From an uncultured Prevotellaceae bacterium (GTDB lineage: Bacteria; Bacteroidota; Bacteroidia; Bacteroidales; Bacteroidaceae), in NCBI GenBank assembly GCA_947168395.1, contig CAMVLT010000036.1, positions 1-37,833 of the forward strand: 37,833 nucleotides of DNA. Reading direction: 5' to 3'. The notes under the pieces are model-generated. The model saw only the letters and a program-made list of their open reading frames with translations, had not been told where the DNA came from and made no database searches. Shown piece by piece: positions 13,626 through 23,000 of the stretch (positions are counted from its first letter, which is position 1; each line of letters opens with the position of its first letter). The translations under genes were made by a program, and so were the position numbers.

Positions 13626-15341
13626 TTACCAGTTGGCAACAGTCGCATTGAATATCTGGTCGGTGATGTCCTTAACCATCTGAGTGACAAGCTCTTCCTG
13701 CACAGAGTTGAGCGACTGTCGGGTGTCGTAACTCGACTGTGCCGTGAACTGGCGCTCAAAGTCCTCGTCGTGGTTCTTGTTGTTCTTGAAGCGCACGTTG
13801 ACCGTAATCGACAACTCCGTCTGTGCCGAATAGCCTTCACTCGATACCGACTTGTTGCGCTGCTCGTAGCGGGTAATTTCGCCTTCAACGAGCAGGTCGC
13901 CGTTCTTCTTCACCTGTATCAGTTTAGTATGGTTGGCATATTGGTCCTTCAGCTGGTTGTTGAAGATGCTGGCCATAGGTCCCCAAACGTAGTTGGAGCG
14001 GATGGGGAAGTCGTTGATTTGTATCGTCTTGGTGGACGTGTAGTCGATGCTTGCGCCGTTGAACTTGTAGCTGACGGAGCAGGAGATGAGCAGCAGGCTC
14101 GCGATGACGGCAAGTCCGAACTGCTTCAGGCGGCGGTAGAGTGTGCGGTCGCTGATACCCAGTTCCTGGGCGGCCTTCTTGCGGTTACCATTGTTGCGCT
14201 CCAGTGCTTTCTCCAACATCTGGCGGCCTATGTCGCTGAGGTTCAGGCTTTCAGGTTCCTTTTCAGGCTCCACGTATTCCTCGGCAATGGCGTCCTCTGC
14301 TATACCCATAGGGCTCATGTGGTTCATAGGGCTTATGGGGCTTATGGGGCTCATTGGAGTGAGTTGGGTAGAGGTATGGGGCGTGCTTTGCACCTCCTCT
14401 AATTGCTTCTTCAAGGCACCCATTTCGCGGCGCATGTCGTTGACATTGCCTCGCAGTTCGAAGAGTATCTTGTATAGAATTTCGCGCTCGTTCTCAAACG
14501 AGTGGTCATTGTTCCCTTCTCTTGGTATGGTGGCCAGTTGGGTGCTCTCGCGGTCTTGGGGAATGAATTTGGCCAGTATCTCAGGAGTGATGCTGCGCTC
14601 CTTGCTGAGCACAGATATCTGCTCGGTGATGTTCTTCAGCTGGCGCACGTTTCCTGGCCACTTGTAGCGCATGAGCATCTGCTTGGCCTCGTCGGTCAGC
14701 ACTACGCGATCCATCTTGTACTTCTCGGCCATCTGCATGGCAAAGAGCCTGAACAGCAGCACGATATCCTCGCCACGCTCACGCAGCGGCGGCATCTGGA
14801 TGGGGATGGAGTTCAGACGGTAGTAGAGGTCTTCACGGAAGCGGCTTTCACTGATGGCCTTGCGGATGTTCACATTGGTGGCAGCCACAATGCGCACGTC
14901 GGTTTTTCTGATTTCAGTTCCGCCGACGGGTATGTATTCACCCGTCTCAAGCACACGGAGCAGTCGGGCCTGTGTAGCCAACGGCAGTTCTCCCACCTCG
15001 TCTAAAAACAGGGTGCCCTTGTTGGCGGCACCGAAGTAACCTGGTGAGTCGTTGACGGCTCCCGTATAGGAACCCTTGACGTGGCCGAACAGCTCGGAAT
15101 CGATGGTGCCCTCAGGAATGGAACCGCAGTTGATGGCAAAGTACTTCTCACGGCGGCGTGGTGAGTTGTCGTGAATGACGCGGGGGATAATTTCCTTGCC
15201 GACACCACTTTCGCCAATGATAAGCACGCTTAAATCCGTCGGCGCCACTTGCAGTGCGACGTCGAGCACGTGGTTTAATGCATCGCAGTTGCCTACGATA
15301 TTGTACCGCTGTTTGATGCCTTGTAACTCTGAACTTTTCAT
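13626..15341 (-). CDS. sigma-54 activator (AAA+ / Fis HTH) fused in frame to an LptE-like lipoprotein
   Basis: One 571-aa frame holds two normally separate proteins. Residues 1-407 form a sigma-54 activator without receiver domain: Walker A GESGVGKE (43-50), a GSYTGA sigma-54 contact loop (90-95; the common form is GAFTGA), Walker B GTLFLDEV (109-116), KWPGNVRQLKN, and a C-terminal Fis-type HTH (NRKKAAQELGISDRTLYRRL). With no stop, it runs into a lipoprotein signal (FGLAVIASLLLIS-Cys421) and an LptE domain (SYKFNGASIDY…, ISVTVNV-like strands, C-terminal DITDQIFNATVANW). LptE is the outer-membrane lipoprotein partner of LptD in LPS export. No ATG, GTG or TTG directly precedes the lipoprotein signal. 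The ATG at 15341 is used; the upstream TTG belongs to the promoter. Either signal peptidase II splits a polyprotein, an unusual internal start is used, or a membrane-tethered hybrid exists. A one-base sequence error hiding the boundary cannot be excluded. Confidence 0.88.
   Translation of the reverse strand: MKSSELQGIKQRYNIVGNCDALNHVLDVALQVAPTDLSVLIIGESGVGKEIIPRVIHDNSPRRREKYFAINCGSIPEGTIDSELFGHVKGSYTGAVNDSPGYFGAANKGTLFLDEVGELPLATQARLLRVLETGEYIPVGGTEIRKTDVRIVAATNVNIRKAISESRFREDLYYRLNSIPIQMPPLRERGEDIVLLFRLFAMQMAEKYKMDRVVLTDEAKQMLMRYKWPGNVRQLKNITEQISVLSKERSITPEILAKFIPQDRESTQLATIPREGNNDHSFENEREILYKILFELRGNVNDMRREMGALKKQLEEVQSTPHTSTQLTPMSPISPISPMNHMSPMGIAEDAIAEEYVEPEKEPESLNLSDIGRQMLEKALERNNGNRKKAAQELGISDRTLYRRLKQFGLAVIASLLLISCSVSYKFNGASIDYTSTKTIQINDFPIRSNYVWGPMASIFNNQLKDQYANHTKLIQVKKNGDLLVEGEITRYEQRNKSVSSEGYSAQTELSITVNVRFKNNKNHDEDFERQFTAQSSYDTRQSLNSVQEELVTQMVKDITDQIFNATVANW
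14305..14358. repeat. CCCATAAGC-type short tandem repeat inside the sigma-54/LptE gene
   Basis: Repeats of GGGGCTTAT/GGGGCTCAT-like 9-mers, with variants, encode the linker PMSPISPISPMNHMSPMG (about residues 329-346) between the AAA+ core and the HTH. The unit resembles tandem CCCATAAG repeats that occur between genes in this group of bacteria. Confidence 0.65.
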
Positions 15342-15350
15342 TTTAGCTGA

Positions 15351-15358
15351 CAAAGTTA
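15351..15358 (-). promoter_or_regulatory. -7 box (TAACTTTG) for the sigma-54/LptE gene
   Basis: TAACTTTG on the minus strand, 9 nt before the ATG at 15341. No TTTG is well placed upstream. The box contains the TTG that would otherwise extend the reading frame. Confidence 0.55.
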
Positions 15359-15396
15359 CACATTATTTCTCAAATTACTGCAATTTTGGCAGAAAA

Positions 15397-16476
15397 TTAT
15401 GCTTTTTTCTCTGTTTCTTCCCTCTTTGGCTCCTTGGCTTTGGGTATGGCAAAGCGAACCTTCTCGCTGTCGTCGCGCTTTTCCTTATAAAGTTTTGGCA
15501 GGGGGTTGGCCATTGGCTCGTCGTAATTCTTACGGTTACGGAACACGTCAATGCCTGTGAATATAGCATGGCGCAGGGCCGTTTCGTCGGCAATGCCCTT
15601 TCCGGCAATTTCATACCCGACACTGGTTTCAGGGATGGTGCATACGAAAGGCAAGCCTGTTACCAGGCTGATGCTGTCGTCGAGGGCAATCGTTTTCAGT
15701 GGAGCCAGCCCCTGATTGTAGTACATTGCCAGTACGCCGTCGAACTTCGTGTACATGCTGTTGCCAAAGAATGAATCGGTGGCGTAAGGGCCGAAAGCCT
15801 GAATGCCGGCCTGCTCCAATTCTTCGATGGCGGGGATGATGACCTCTTTCTCCTCTTCGCCCCAAGGGTCGGCTTCGTTGCCTGTAGGCGGATTGAGGGC
15901 CAGTACGGCGATGCGAGGATTGGAGATGCGCAGGTCACGGCGCAGGCAGGTGTGCATGATTTTACCTTTTTCTACAATCTTCTGCTTGGTGATGGCCTCA
16001 GGCACGTCTTTGAAAGCTAAAAGGTTGGTTATCAGTGCTACACGCAGGTCTTCTGCAATTCTGATGCGCAGCAGTTCAGGCTCTTTTGACAGAAAATCGG
16101 GCAGGTTGTCAGGAGCCATCACCAGCACATCGGCCACTCCCTGCTGCACATCGACCATAGCACGTTTCAGTGCTTTGCGGGCTGCTTCTGTTGCTTCGTC
16201 AGAAGATTGGCCCATCTCAACCTTGATTTCGTCGTCGAAGGTGGCGAGCAGGTTCAGGCGGTTCTCCTTTGCTTCATCGGCTGAGCTGATGATGCTGAAC
16301 TGCGTCTGTATGTTCAAGGCCTTGCGGTGGTAGGTGGCCACCTTGGGCGAGCCATAGATGATGGGCGTGCATAGCTCCATCATCATCGGGTCGTCAAAGG
16401 TTTTAAGAATCAGTTCGTATCCGACACCGTTTGTGTCGCCGTGCGTAATAGCTACGCGGAGTTTTCTTTCTTCCAT
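15397..16476 (-). CDS. PdxA-like protein lacking the metal-binding residues
   Basis: The 359-aa product is clearly homologous to PdxA, the Zn-dependent 4-hydroxythreonine-4-phosphate dehydrogenase of vitamin B6 synthesis: ITHGDTNGVGYELILKTF at the start, FGPYATDSFFG (228-237), FDGVLAMYYNQGLAPLK (245-261) and AGKGIADET near 291-299. The residues that define the active site are changed. The block with the GHTEYL-type histidine is missing (APDNLPDFLSKEPELL at 121-136 replaces it), the NPHAG motif is NPPTG (Pro197), the YHDQGL motif is YYNQGL (Tyr253, Asn254), and the HGTAxxIAG motif is SVGYEIAG. All three expected metal histidines are therefore absent. The frame is intact and codon use normal, so it is not an obvious pseudogene. 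It is probably co-transcribed with rlmN (21-nt gap). I call it PdxA-like of unknown activity. Confidence 0.85.
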   Translation of the reverse strand: MEERKLRVAITHGDTNGVGYELILKTFDDPMMMELCTPIIYGSPKVATYHRKALNIQTQFSIISSADEAKENRLNLLATFDDEIKVEMGQSSDEATEAARKALKRAMVDVQQGVADVLVMAPDNLPDFLSKEPELLRIRIAEDLRVALITNLLAFKDVPEAITKQKIVEKGKIMHTCLRRDLRISNPRIAVLALNPPTGNEADPWGEEEKEVIIPAIEELEQAGIQAFGPYATDSFFGNSMYTKFDGVLAMYYNQGLAPLKTIALDDSISLVTGLPFVCTIPETSVGYEIAGKGIADETALRHAIFTGIDVFRNRKNYDEPMANPLPKLYKEKRDDSEKVRFAIPKAKEPKREETEKKA

Positions 16477-16497
16477 AGCTTTTAATAAATAGGGTTA

Positions 16498-17556
16498 TTA
16501 TATTGGGTTTGATTGTGTTTTATGGGCAGTGCTCAGCAGTCCGCAGGCGGCAAAGATGTCTTGTCCGCGACTGGCCCGTATGGTGGTGAATACACCATGT
16601 CGTGTCAGATAGTCGCGCAGGTGCTCCATCCGCTGTTCGTCGGCTCCTGGCAGGTCTGCATCGGGAATCGTGTGGAACCGTATCAGGTTGACACGGCACT
16701 CCAGCCCCTCCACCAACTTGACGATTTCGCGGGCGTGGACGATAGAATCGTTCAGTCCACCAAAGCAGATGTACTCGAATGAGCAGCGGCGTTGGTGGGT
16801 GAAGTCGTACTGTCTGAGCAGGTCGCAGACTTCCTGAATGGTCATCTGCCCCTCTGCCGGCATCAGCTGTCGGCGTTGTTCGTGCAAGGGTGAGTGCATG
16901 GAGATGGCTACATGGCACTGGCTTTCATCGAGGAAACGTTTCAGTTTACCCCGTATGCCCACCGAGCTTACCGTAATGCGCTTTGGACTCCACTGGTAGC
17001 CATCGTCGGCAGTCAGGATTTCAGTTGCTCGGAGCACCGCGTCCAAGTTATCCATCGGTTCGCCTTGTCCCATGAACACAATGTTGGTGAGCTGCTCCCG
17101 CTCAGGCAGTGAGTAGATTTGGTTCAGTATGTCGGCTGCGCTGAGGTTTCCTTCCCAGCCTTGCTTCCCCGTCTGGCAGAACAAGCAGTTCATCTTGCAT
17201 CCCACCTGGCACGATACGCATAACGTACCCCTGTCCCCGTCAGGGATGAACACCGTCTCTACGCATTTGCTGGTGTCACCCTCCTTGCCGCAATGCACAG
17301 GAAACAGGTATTTCACTGTCCCGTCTATGCTTCGCTGGCAGTCGATGGGCTGCATCGCACCAATGGTGTAGTGTTCTTTCAGGCGTTCGCGGTTCTGCTT
17401 GGAGATGTTGGTCATGTCGTCGATAGATGCTACGTGCTGCTGGTAGAGCCAACGGCCTATCTGGCCGCCTGTAAAGGCAGGCATGCCCAATACCCGGGCT
17501 GCTTCTTTCAGCTCGGGCACGGTCATTCCTATCAGCACTTTTTTATCGTTCTCCAT
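16498..17556 (-). CDS. rlmN: 23S rRNA (adenine2503-C2)/tRNA methyltransferase RlmN
   Basis: RlmN is a radical-SAM enzyme that methylates C2 of A2503 in 23S rRNA and A37 in some tRNAs, through a methylated-cysteine intermediate. The 352-aa protein has the radical-SAM CX3CX2C at Cys120, Cys124 and Cys127 (GCKMNCLFCQTG). It also has GQGEPMDN (163-170), HSPLHEQRRQLMP (221-233) and the C-terminal ASRGQDIFAACGLL with Cys338 as the expected methyl-carrying cysteine. All catalytic elements are present. A promoter with perfect spacing lies just upstream (17579-17610). The PdxA-like gene follows after 21 nt. Confidence 0.95.
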   Translation of the reverse strand: MENDKKVLIGMTVPELKEAARVLGMPAFTGGQIGRWLYQQHVASIDDMTNISKQNRERLKEHYTIGAMQPIDCQRSIDGTVKYLFPVHCGKEGDTSKCVETVFIPDGDRGTLCVSCQVGCKMNCLFCQTGKQGWEGNLSAADILNQIYSLPEREQLTNIVFMGQGEPMDNLDAVLRATEILTADDGYQWSPKRITVSSVGIRGKLKRFLDESQCHVAISMHSPLHEQRRQLMPAEGQMTIQEVCDLLRQYDFTHQRRCSFEYICFGGLNDSIVHAREIVKLVEGLECRVNLIRFHTIPDADLPGADEQRMEHLRDYLTRHGVFTTIRASRGQDIFAACGLLSTAHKTQSNPI

Positions 17557-17578
17557 GCGTCTGTCGTTATTTCGCGTG

Positions 17579-17610
17579 CAAAGTTACGCAATTATTCTGA
17601 CATGACCAAA
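17579..17610 (-). promoter_or_regulatory. consensus promoter for rlmN and the PdxA-like gene
   Basis: On the minus strand TTTG (17610-17607), 20-nt spacer, TAACTTTG (17586-17579). It lies in the 64-nt gap after the GH3 gene stop. Confidence 0.7.
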
Positions 17611-17620
17611 TATGGGGCGG

Positions 17621-19948
17621 TTAGATGTTGGGGGTGTCCCATATCTTGGTCTTGGTACACTGTACGTTTTGCGTCAATCGGCCGACTTTCAGGGTGAAAG
17701 CTCCCTCCTCCAAAGTCCAGCGGCCATCAGCTCCAACGAAAGCCAAGTCTTTGGCAGGCAGGGTGAAACTGACGGTCTTTGTCTCGCCAGGTTCCAGGAC
17801 TACCTTGTCGAAGGCACGCAGCCGCTTGTTGTCGGGAGTCAGAGAGGCAACGAGGTCGCTCGAATACAGCAATACGGCTTCCTTGCCGGCCCTGCTACCT
17901 GAATTCTTCACATCTACGCTGACGGTCAGTACATCGTCGGCTGTGAAGCGGGTCTTGTCCACCCTGAGGTTGCTATATATATAAGAGGTGTAGCTCAGAC
18001 CATAGCCGAAGGGCCATTGCAGCACAACCTTGGCATCGTAGTCGTAGGCACCTTCCATCGTTCCTACCTCTTCGCTCACCTTATAGTCGTAGTTAATCAG
18101 CGAGTTGATTTCCTTGGGGTAGGTGTAAGGCATTTTGGCCGAGAAGTTCTCATCGCCGCTGAGCAGGTTGACCAATGCGTCAGCACCGTAGTTGCCAGGC
18201 AGGAAGATGTGGACAACGCTTTTGGCGAGGGGTTCGATGTCGGCAATGAGGCGTGGGCGACCCTCGTTGAGCACGAGGATGATGGGCTTGCCCGTCTTGG
18301 CGAGTTCCTTTACCAGATTCCGCTGATTCTCCGAGAGCCACAGGTTAGTCAGGTTGCCAGGTGTTTCAGTATATGAGTTCTCGCCTATGCAGGCAATGAT
18401 AATGTCGCACTTGGCAGCAGCTTCTACGGCCTTGGCAATCTGCGGCGTGTTCTCTTCCCAGTATTGTCCGTTTTCCTTATAAGTGACTCCCTGCTCTAAT
18501 GTGACGTTCTGGTTGCCGTACTTGTTGCAAAGGGCTTCGTAGATGGTGTTGTACTGCTCTGAGAGGTCTTCGGCCTTCGACCCCTGCCACGTGTAGCTCC
18601 AGCCTCCGTTCAGGCAGCGCATTTGGTTGGCGTTGGGGCCAGTGAGTAGAATCTTCTTGCCAAGTGCTAAAGGCAAGGTGTTTCCCTCATTTTTGAGCAG
18701 CACAATGCTTTCTTCGGCAGCACCAAGGGCGGCAATGGCATGCTCATCGGAGCCGAACAGGCTGTAGTTCTTTCCGCCAGTGTTAGGCTGCTCAAAGAGG
18801 TTAAGGCGATACTTTACACGCAGGATGCGGCGCACGGCATCGTCAATGCGCGACATTTTTACCTGACCTTCGTTCACTAATTCTTTCAGCAGGATGCAGA
18901 AATCGACGCTATAGGGATCCATCGACATGTCGATGCCTGCGTTGATGGCAATGCGGATGGCATCCTTCTTGTCCTTGGCTACGTGTTCGCGCTGGAATAG
19001 GTTGTTGATGTCAGCCCAGTCGGTGACGAGCATACCATCCCAGTTCAAGTCATCTTTCAACCACTTGGTCAGATATTCGTAGCTGGCATGCACGGGCACA
19101 CCGTTGATGCTGGCCGAATTGACCATCATGGTCAGCGTGCCTGCAAGGGCAGCGGCTTTGAAGGGTTCGAAGTATTTCTCACGCAACATCTGCGGCGAGA
19201 CGTAAGCTGGTGTGCGGTCTTTGCCCGTCCATGGAGCACCGTAGGCAAAGTAGTGTTTGGTGCTCGTGGCTACATTGTAGGGCCCCAGATGGTTGGGGTC
19301 GTCACCCTGATAGCCTTTGATTTCGGCTTCCACCATGCGGGCGTTCACTATAGGGTCTTCACCGAAGCTCTCATAGATACGTGGCCAGCGTGGGTCACGC
19401 CCCAGGTCGACAACGGGATTGTAAACCCAAGGGCAGTTGGCGGCGCGGCTTTCGTAGGCCGTAATCTGAGCCCCACGCAAAGCCAGCTCGGTGTTGAACG
19501 AAGCTGCAAGATTGATAGGCTGCGGAAAGAGCGTTCCTTTCTGGGTGTAGGTGACACCGTGGTTGTGGTCGAGTCCGTATATGTCGGGTATGCCCAAGTA
19601 CTTCATTGACTTCTCCTGAATGAGCCTAATCCAGTACTGCCATTGCTCAACGGTAGCGGCACGTGTCGCTGGAGCGTTGAGAATAGAACCCACTTTCCAC
19701 TTGGAGATACAAGTGTCGAGCATGGCCTCGTTAAGTTTCCAACTTCCACTGGCGTCATATTTGCCCATGATGTCGAAGTTCAGCTCCAGCATCTGTCCGA
19801 TTTTCTCGTCGAGCGTCATCTTGGCGAGTGTTTTCTCGATTTTTGCCTCCAAGGCATTGTCACGCGGAATGGCTGGCTTGCCTGTTGCCTGAGCCGATGC
19901 ACATGCAACGGCACCTGCTAATAATACGGTGGTTAGGAATTTCTTCAT
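17621..19948 (-). CDS. bglX: exported GH3 beta-glucosidase/xylosidase (BglX-like)
   Basis: A 775-aa glycoside hydrolase family 3 enzyme with a signal peptide ([20 protein letters not shown]), so periplasmic. The N-terminal TIM-barrel-like domain has [23 protein letters not shown] (177-199), a KHYFAYG motif (231-237) and the nucleophile in GMLVTDWAD (Asp310). The second domain has the family's [13 protein letters not shown] and GANAN-type segments, and a C-terminal fibronectin III-like domain ([18 protein letters not shown]) ends it. BglX-type enzymes release terminal glucose or xylose from oligosaccharides. It lacks the KHFPGHG…DSH signature of NagZ N-acetylglucosaminidases, so a peptidoglycan role is less likely in spite of the SpoIID/AmpG genes divergently placed next to it. 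Confidence 0.93.
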   Translation of the reverse strand: MKKFLTTVLLAGAVACASAQATGKPAIPRDNALEAKIEKTLAKMTLDEKIGQMLELNFDIMGKYDASGSWKLNEAMLDTCISKWKVGSILNAPATRAATVEQWQYWIRLIQEKSMKYLGIPDIYGLDHNHGVTYTQKGTLFPQPINLAASFNTELALRGAQITAYESRAANCPWVYNPVVDLGRDPRWPRIYESFGEDPIVNARMVEAEIKGYQGDDPNHLGPYNVATSTKHYFAYGAPWTGKDRTPAYVSPQMLREKYFEPFKAAALAGTLTMMVNSASINGVPVHASYEYLTKWLKDDLNWDGMLVTDWADINNLFQREHVAKDKKDAIRIAINAGIDMSMDPYSVDFCILLKELVNEGQVKMSRIDDAVRRILRVKYRLNLFEQPNTGGKNYSLFGSDEHAIAALGAAEESIVLLKNEGNTLPLALGKKILLTGPNANQMRCLNGGWSYTWQGSKAEDLSEQYNTIYEALCNKYGNQNVTLEQGVTYKENGQYWEENTPQIAKAVEAAAKCDIIIACIGENSYTETPGNLTNLWLSENQRNLVKELAKTGKPIILVLNEGRPRLIADIEPLAKSVVHIFLPGNYGADALVNLLSGDENFSAKMPYTYPKEINSLINYDYKVSEEVGTMEGAYDYDAKVVLQWPFGYGLSYTSYIYSNLRVDKTRFTADDVLTVSVDVKNSGSRAGKEAVLLYSSDLVASLTPDNKRLRAFDKVVLEPGETKTVSFTLPAKDLAFVGADGRWTLEEGAFTLKVGRLTQNVQCTKTKIWDTPNI

Positions 19949-19982
19949 AGTTTTGTATTGTTTGTTAATGGGATTGCGGATG

Positions 19983-19990
19983 CAAAATTA
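19983..19990 (-). promoter_or_regulatory. -7 box (TAATTTTG) for the GH3 gene
   Basis: TAATTTTG on the minus strand, 34 nt before the GH3 ATG. No matching -33 element is seen. It is divergent from a second TAATTTTG at 20034-20041. Confidence 0.45.
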
Positions 19991-20033
19991 CAAAATTCTT
20001 CTCAATTCTTTCGATTGTTACAGATTTTTATTG

Positions 20034-20041
20034 TAATTTTG
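20034..20041 (+). promoter_or_regulatory. -7 box (TAATTTTG) for the GT2-DUF4922-SpoIID gene
   Basis: TAATTTTG, 18 nt before the ATG at 20060. The -33 region is weak. An upstream in-frame ATG at 19958 would lie before this promoter and is therefore not used. Confidence 0.5.
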
Positions 20042-20059
20042 CAGGAAAATTGTGCAAAT

Positions 20060-23000
20060 ATGAGACAAATGATAGACTGTTTCCTTCCCGATTTCGACCG
20101 TGAGGTCATGGCGGCGACTGTCAGCCAGCTGAATGGAAGCAAGGCGGTAAGGAATATTTTTTGGTCGGAAAGCATGACCAGTAGCAATGCCATCATGGAG
20201 ATTGCCGAGCGGGCAAGGGCTGAATACGTGCTACTTTTCACCAAGCCTACCCCCGTTACTTTGGGACAGAACGCTCTGGAGCGAATGTTGCGCGTTGCAC
20301 TTGATTCGGGTGCTGCCTTGGTCTATGCCGACCGTGCAGGCCATCCTTCCATTGACTATCAGTTGGGTTCTGTTCGTGATGACTTCGATTTCGGCTCACT
20401 GCTGCTTATTCAGACGCGGCTGCTCCACACCTTTGCCATGCAGGCTGGTGAACAGGAATATGAGTATGCAGGACTGTATGCCCTGCGCCTGTTCCTCAGC
20501 CGTCAAGGGCGAATTTACCATCTGAACGAGGTGCTTTATACTGAAGTGGAACTCGACACGCGGGCTTCCGGCGTCAAGCAGTTCGATTATGTCAATCCAC
20601 GCAATCGTGAGGTGCAGGTGGAGATGGAGCATGCTGTGACGGAGCATCTGGCGGCAATCGGAGCCAAGACAGATCCGTCGTATTACCGAACTCCCGACTT
20701 CAGCGAACAGGAGTTTGAGGTTGAGGCATCGGTTATCATTCCCGTTTATAACCGTGCCAAGACCATTGCCGATGCTGTGAACAGTGCCTTGCAGCAGGAA
20801 ACCAATTTCAAATATAACGTCATCGTCGTCGACAACCACTCCACCGACGGAACCACCGACATCCTGTCCCGTATGTCGTCATGCCATGACGACATACTGA
20901 AAGTCATCATCCCTCAACGCAGCGACTTAGGCATTGGCGGCTGTTGGAATGAAGCCATCAACGACCCTCGTTGCGGCCGCTTTGCCGTGCAGCTCGACTC
21001 CGATGACCTCTATTCCTCACCCAACACGTTGCAGCAGGTGGTTGATGCCTTCTATAAGCAGAAGGCCGCAATGGTGGTTGGCAGTTACCGCATGTGCGAC
21101 TTTGAGTTGAATACGCTGCCGCCAGGATTGATAGACCATCGGGAATGGACAGACGAGAATGGCCCCAACAACGCTTTGCGCATCAACGGACTTGGAGCTC
21201 CCCGTGCATTCTTCACTCCCATCTTGCGACAGTTGCAGTTCCCCAACACCAGTTATGGCGAGGACTATGCCCTCGGCTTGGCTTTCTCCCGCCATTATCG
21301 CATCGGACGTATCTATGACGAACTCTACCTCTGCCGCCGTTGGGGAGGAAACAGCGATGCGGCTCTTTCCGTGGAGAAGGTGAATGCCAACAATCTGTAT
21401 AAGGATCGTCTGCGCACCCTCGAAATTCAGGCTCGTCAGCACATGGTGGGTGGTGGCACTGATGCCGTCATGCCCGATTCTTCGTTGCAACGTTTCTTTG
21501 ACCGCCAGTTGGAAATGTGGGACGATGTGCGCCATCGTTATCGGGAATTGAATAACGTCAAGACCCGCGAATTGAGTGTTGGGGCATACACCGTGATTCT
21601 GCAATGGAATCCTGCCCGCATCGGTTCTACGGGAGCCAAAACCGACAGCAGAAGCATCAGCGAGCGGCCTTGCTTCCTCTGTGTGCAGAACCGCCCCCCC
21701 GAACAACTCAAACGGGTTGTGGATGGCAAGTGGGAGTTGTTGGTCAATCCTTTCCCGATACTTCCCATGCACTTCACACTGCCTACATTGAAGCACACTC
21801 CACAGGCTATTAAAGATATGTACGGCGAAATATACCGTCTGCTTACAGCTTATCCTGAGCTGATGGTCTTCTACAATGGTCCGAAGTGTGGCGCTTCAGC
21901 TCCCGATCACGCCCATCTGCAGGCTGGAGTCCCGAGTGTACTGCCACTGATGGACTCCTGGCAGCGTCTGTCGCGGGAGTTGACACCCGTAGTGAAACTC
22001 TCTGCCGCCGACGATATATCAGTCATCAATGACTATCCATGTCCGGCCTTGCTCATCCGTAGCCATTCCCGCGAAGCTGGCGAACAACTATTCTCCCGCC
22101 TCTACGAAGCACTGCCTTGCCGGGGTGATGAGACTGAGCCGATGATGAACATCGTGGCTTGGCGCAAGGACGAAGAATACCTGTCGGTAGTGTTCCCCCG
22201 CGAGAAACATCGTCCCGACTGCTATCATTATATCATGGTGTCGCCTGGTGCCATTGACATGGCAGGGCTGATGATAACCCCACGTGAGGAGGACTTTGAG
22301 CGGTTGACGGGTGAGCAGGCCATAGCTATCCTGCAGGAGGTCGCCCTTTCGAAGGATGCTTTTGCTGAACTGGTGGAACGGCTAAAGACCCCCAGTGGTT
22401 CCTCACCTCTTACTTCTCGCCTCTCGCCTCTCAATTCTCGTCTCTTAAAAGAGCCCACGGTCAGTGTAGGCATCGTAAGTGGCAAGAAGATAGTCTTTAC
22501 CCTCAATGCTCCCTATACCGCCAAAGGTTCCGCCTTTACTGGTGAACAGACTGTGGAGTTCAATGAGGGGGGTATTTCGTGGCACGGTCAGCAGTATCGT
22601 GAGCTGCTCTTTACCCCACAGTCGGCCGATGCCTCGTTCTCGCTTCACGGCGTGACCATCGGTTCCGGGTTCCACTGGGAACGCAAGCAAAAGCAACGGT
22701 TTAACGGAACATTACGTCTGGTTGTCGAGAGCGACAGTATTACAGCCATCAACGAGCTGCCCGTCGAACGCTACCTCACCAGTGTTATCTCCAGCGAGAT
22801 GTCGGCCACCTCGTCGCTTGAACTCCTGAAGGCTCATGCGGTCATCAGCCGTTCATGGCTGTTGGCTCAGATGGAGAAGCGCCGTCAGTTGAGCAGCGGT
22901 GGCACTGACAATTTCTTCTCGTTCACCAAAAAGGATGACGAGCTAATACGCTGGTACGACCGCGAAGACCACACCATCTTCGATGTCTGCGCCGACGACC

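Noticed and set aside
13569..14402. 277-aa plus-strand frame opposite the sigma-54/LptE gene
   Set aside because: The opposite strand encodes recognisable LptE and HTH sequences; this frame has none.
15397..16476. PdxA-like gene as a pseudogene
   Set aside because: Full length, no frameshift or stop, normal composition, and the changed sites are exactly the metal ligands while other motifs are kept; loss of one function with another kept is more likely than decay.
17621..19948. GH3 enzyme as NagZ of a peptidoglycan recycling set with AmpG/SpoIID
   Set aside because: It lacks the NagZ KHFPGHG…DSH loop and has the longer multi-domain BglX-type build, including the Asp310 nucleophile in VTDWAD and a fibronectin III-like end.
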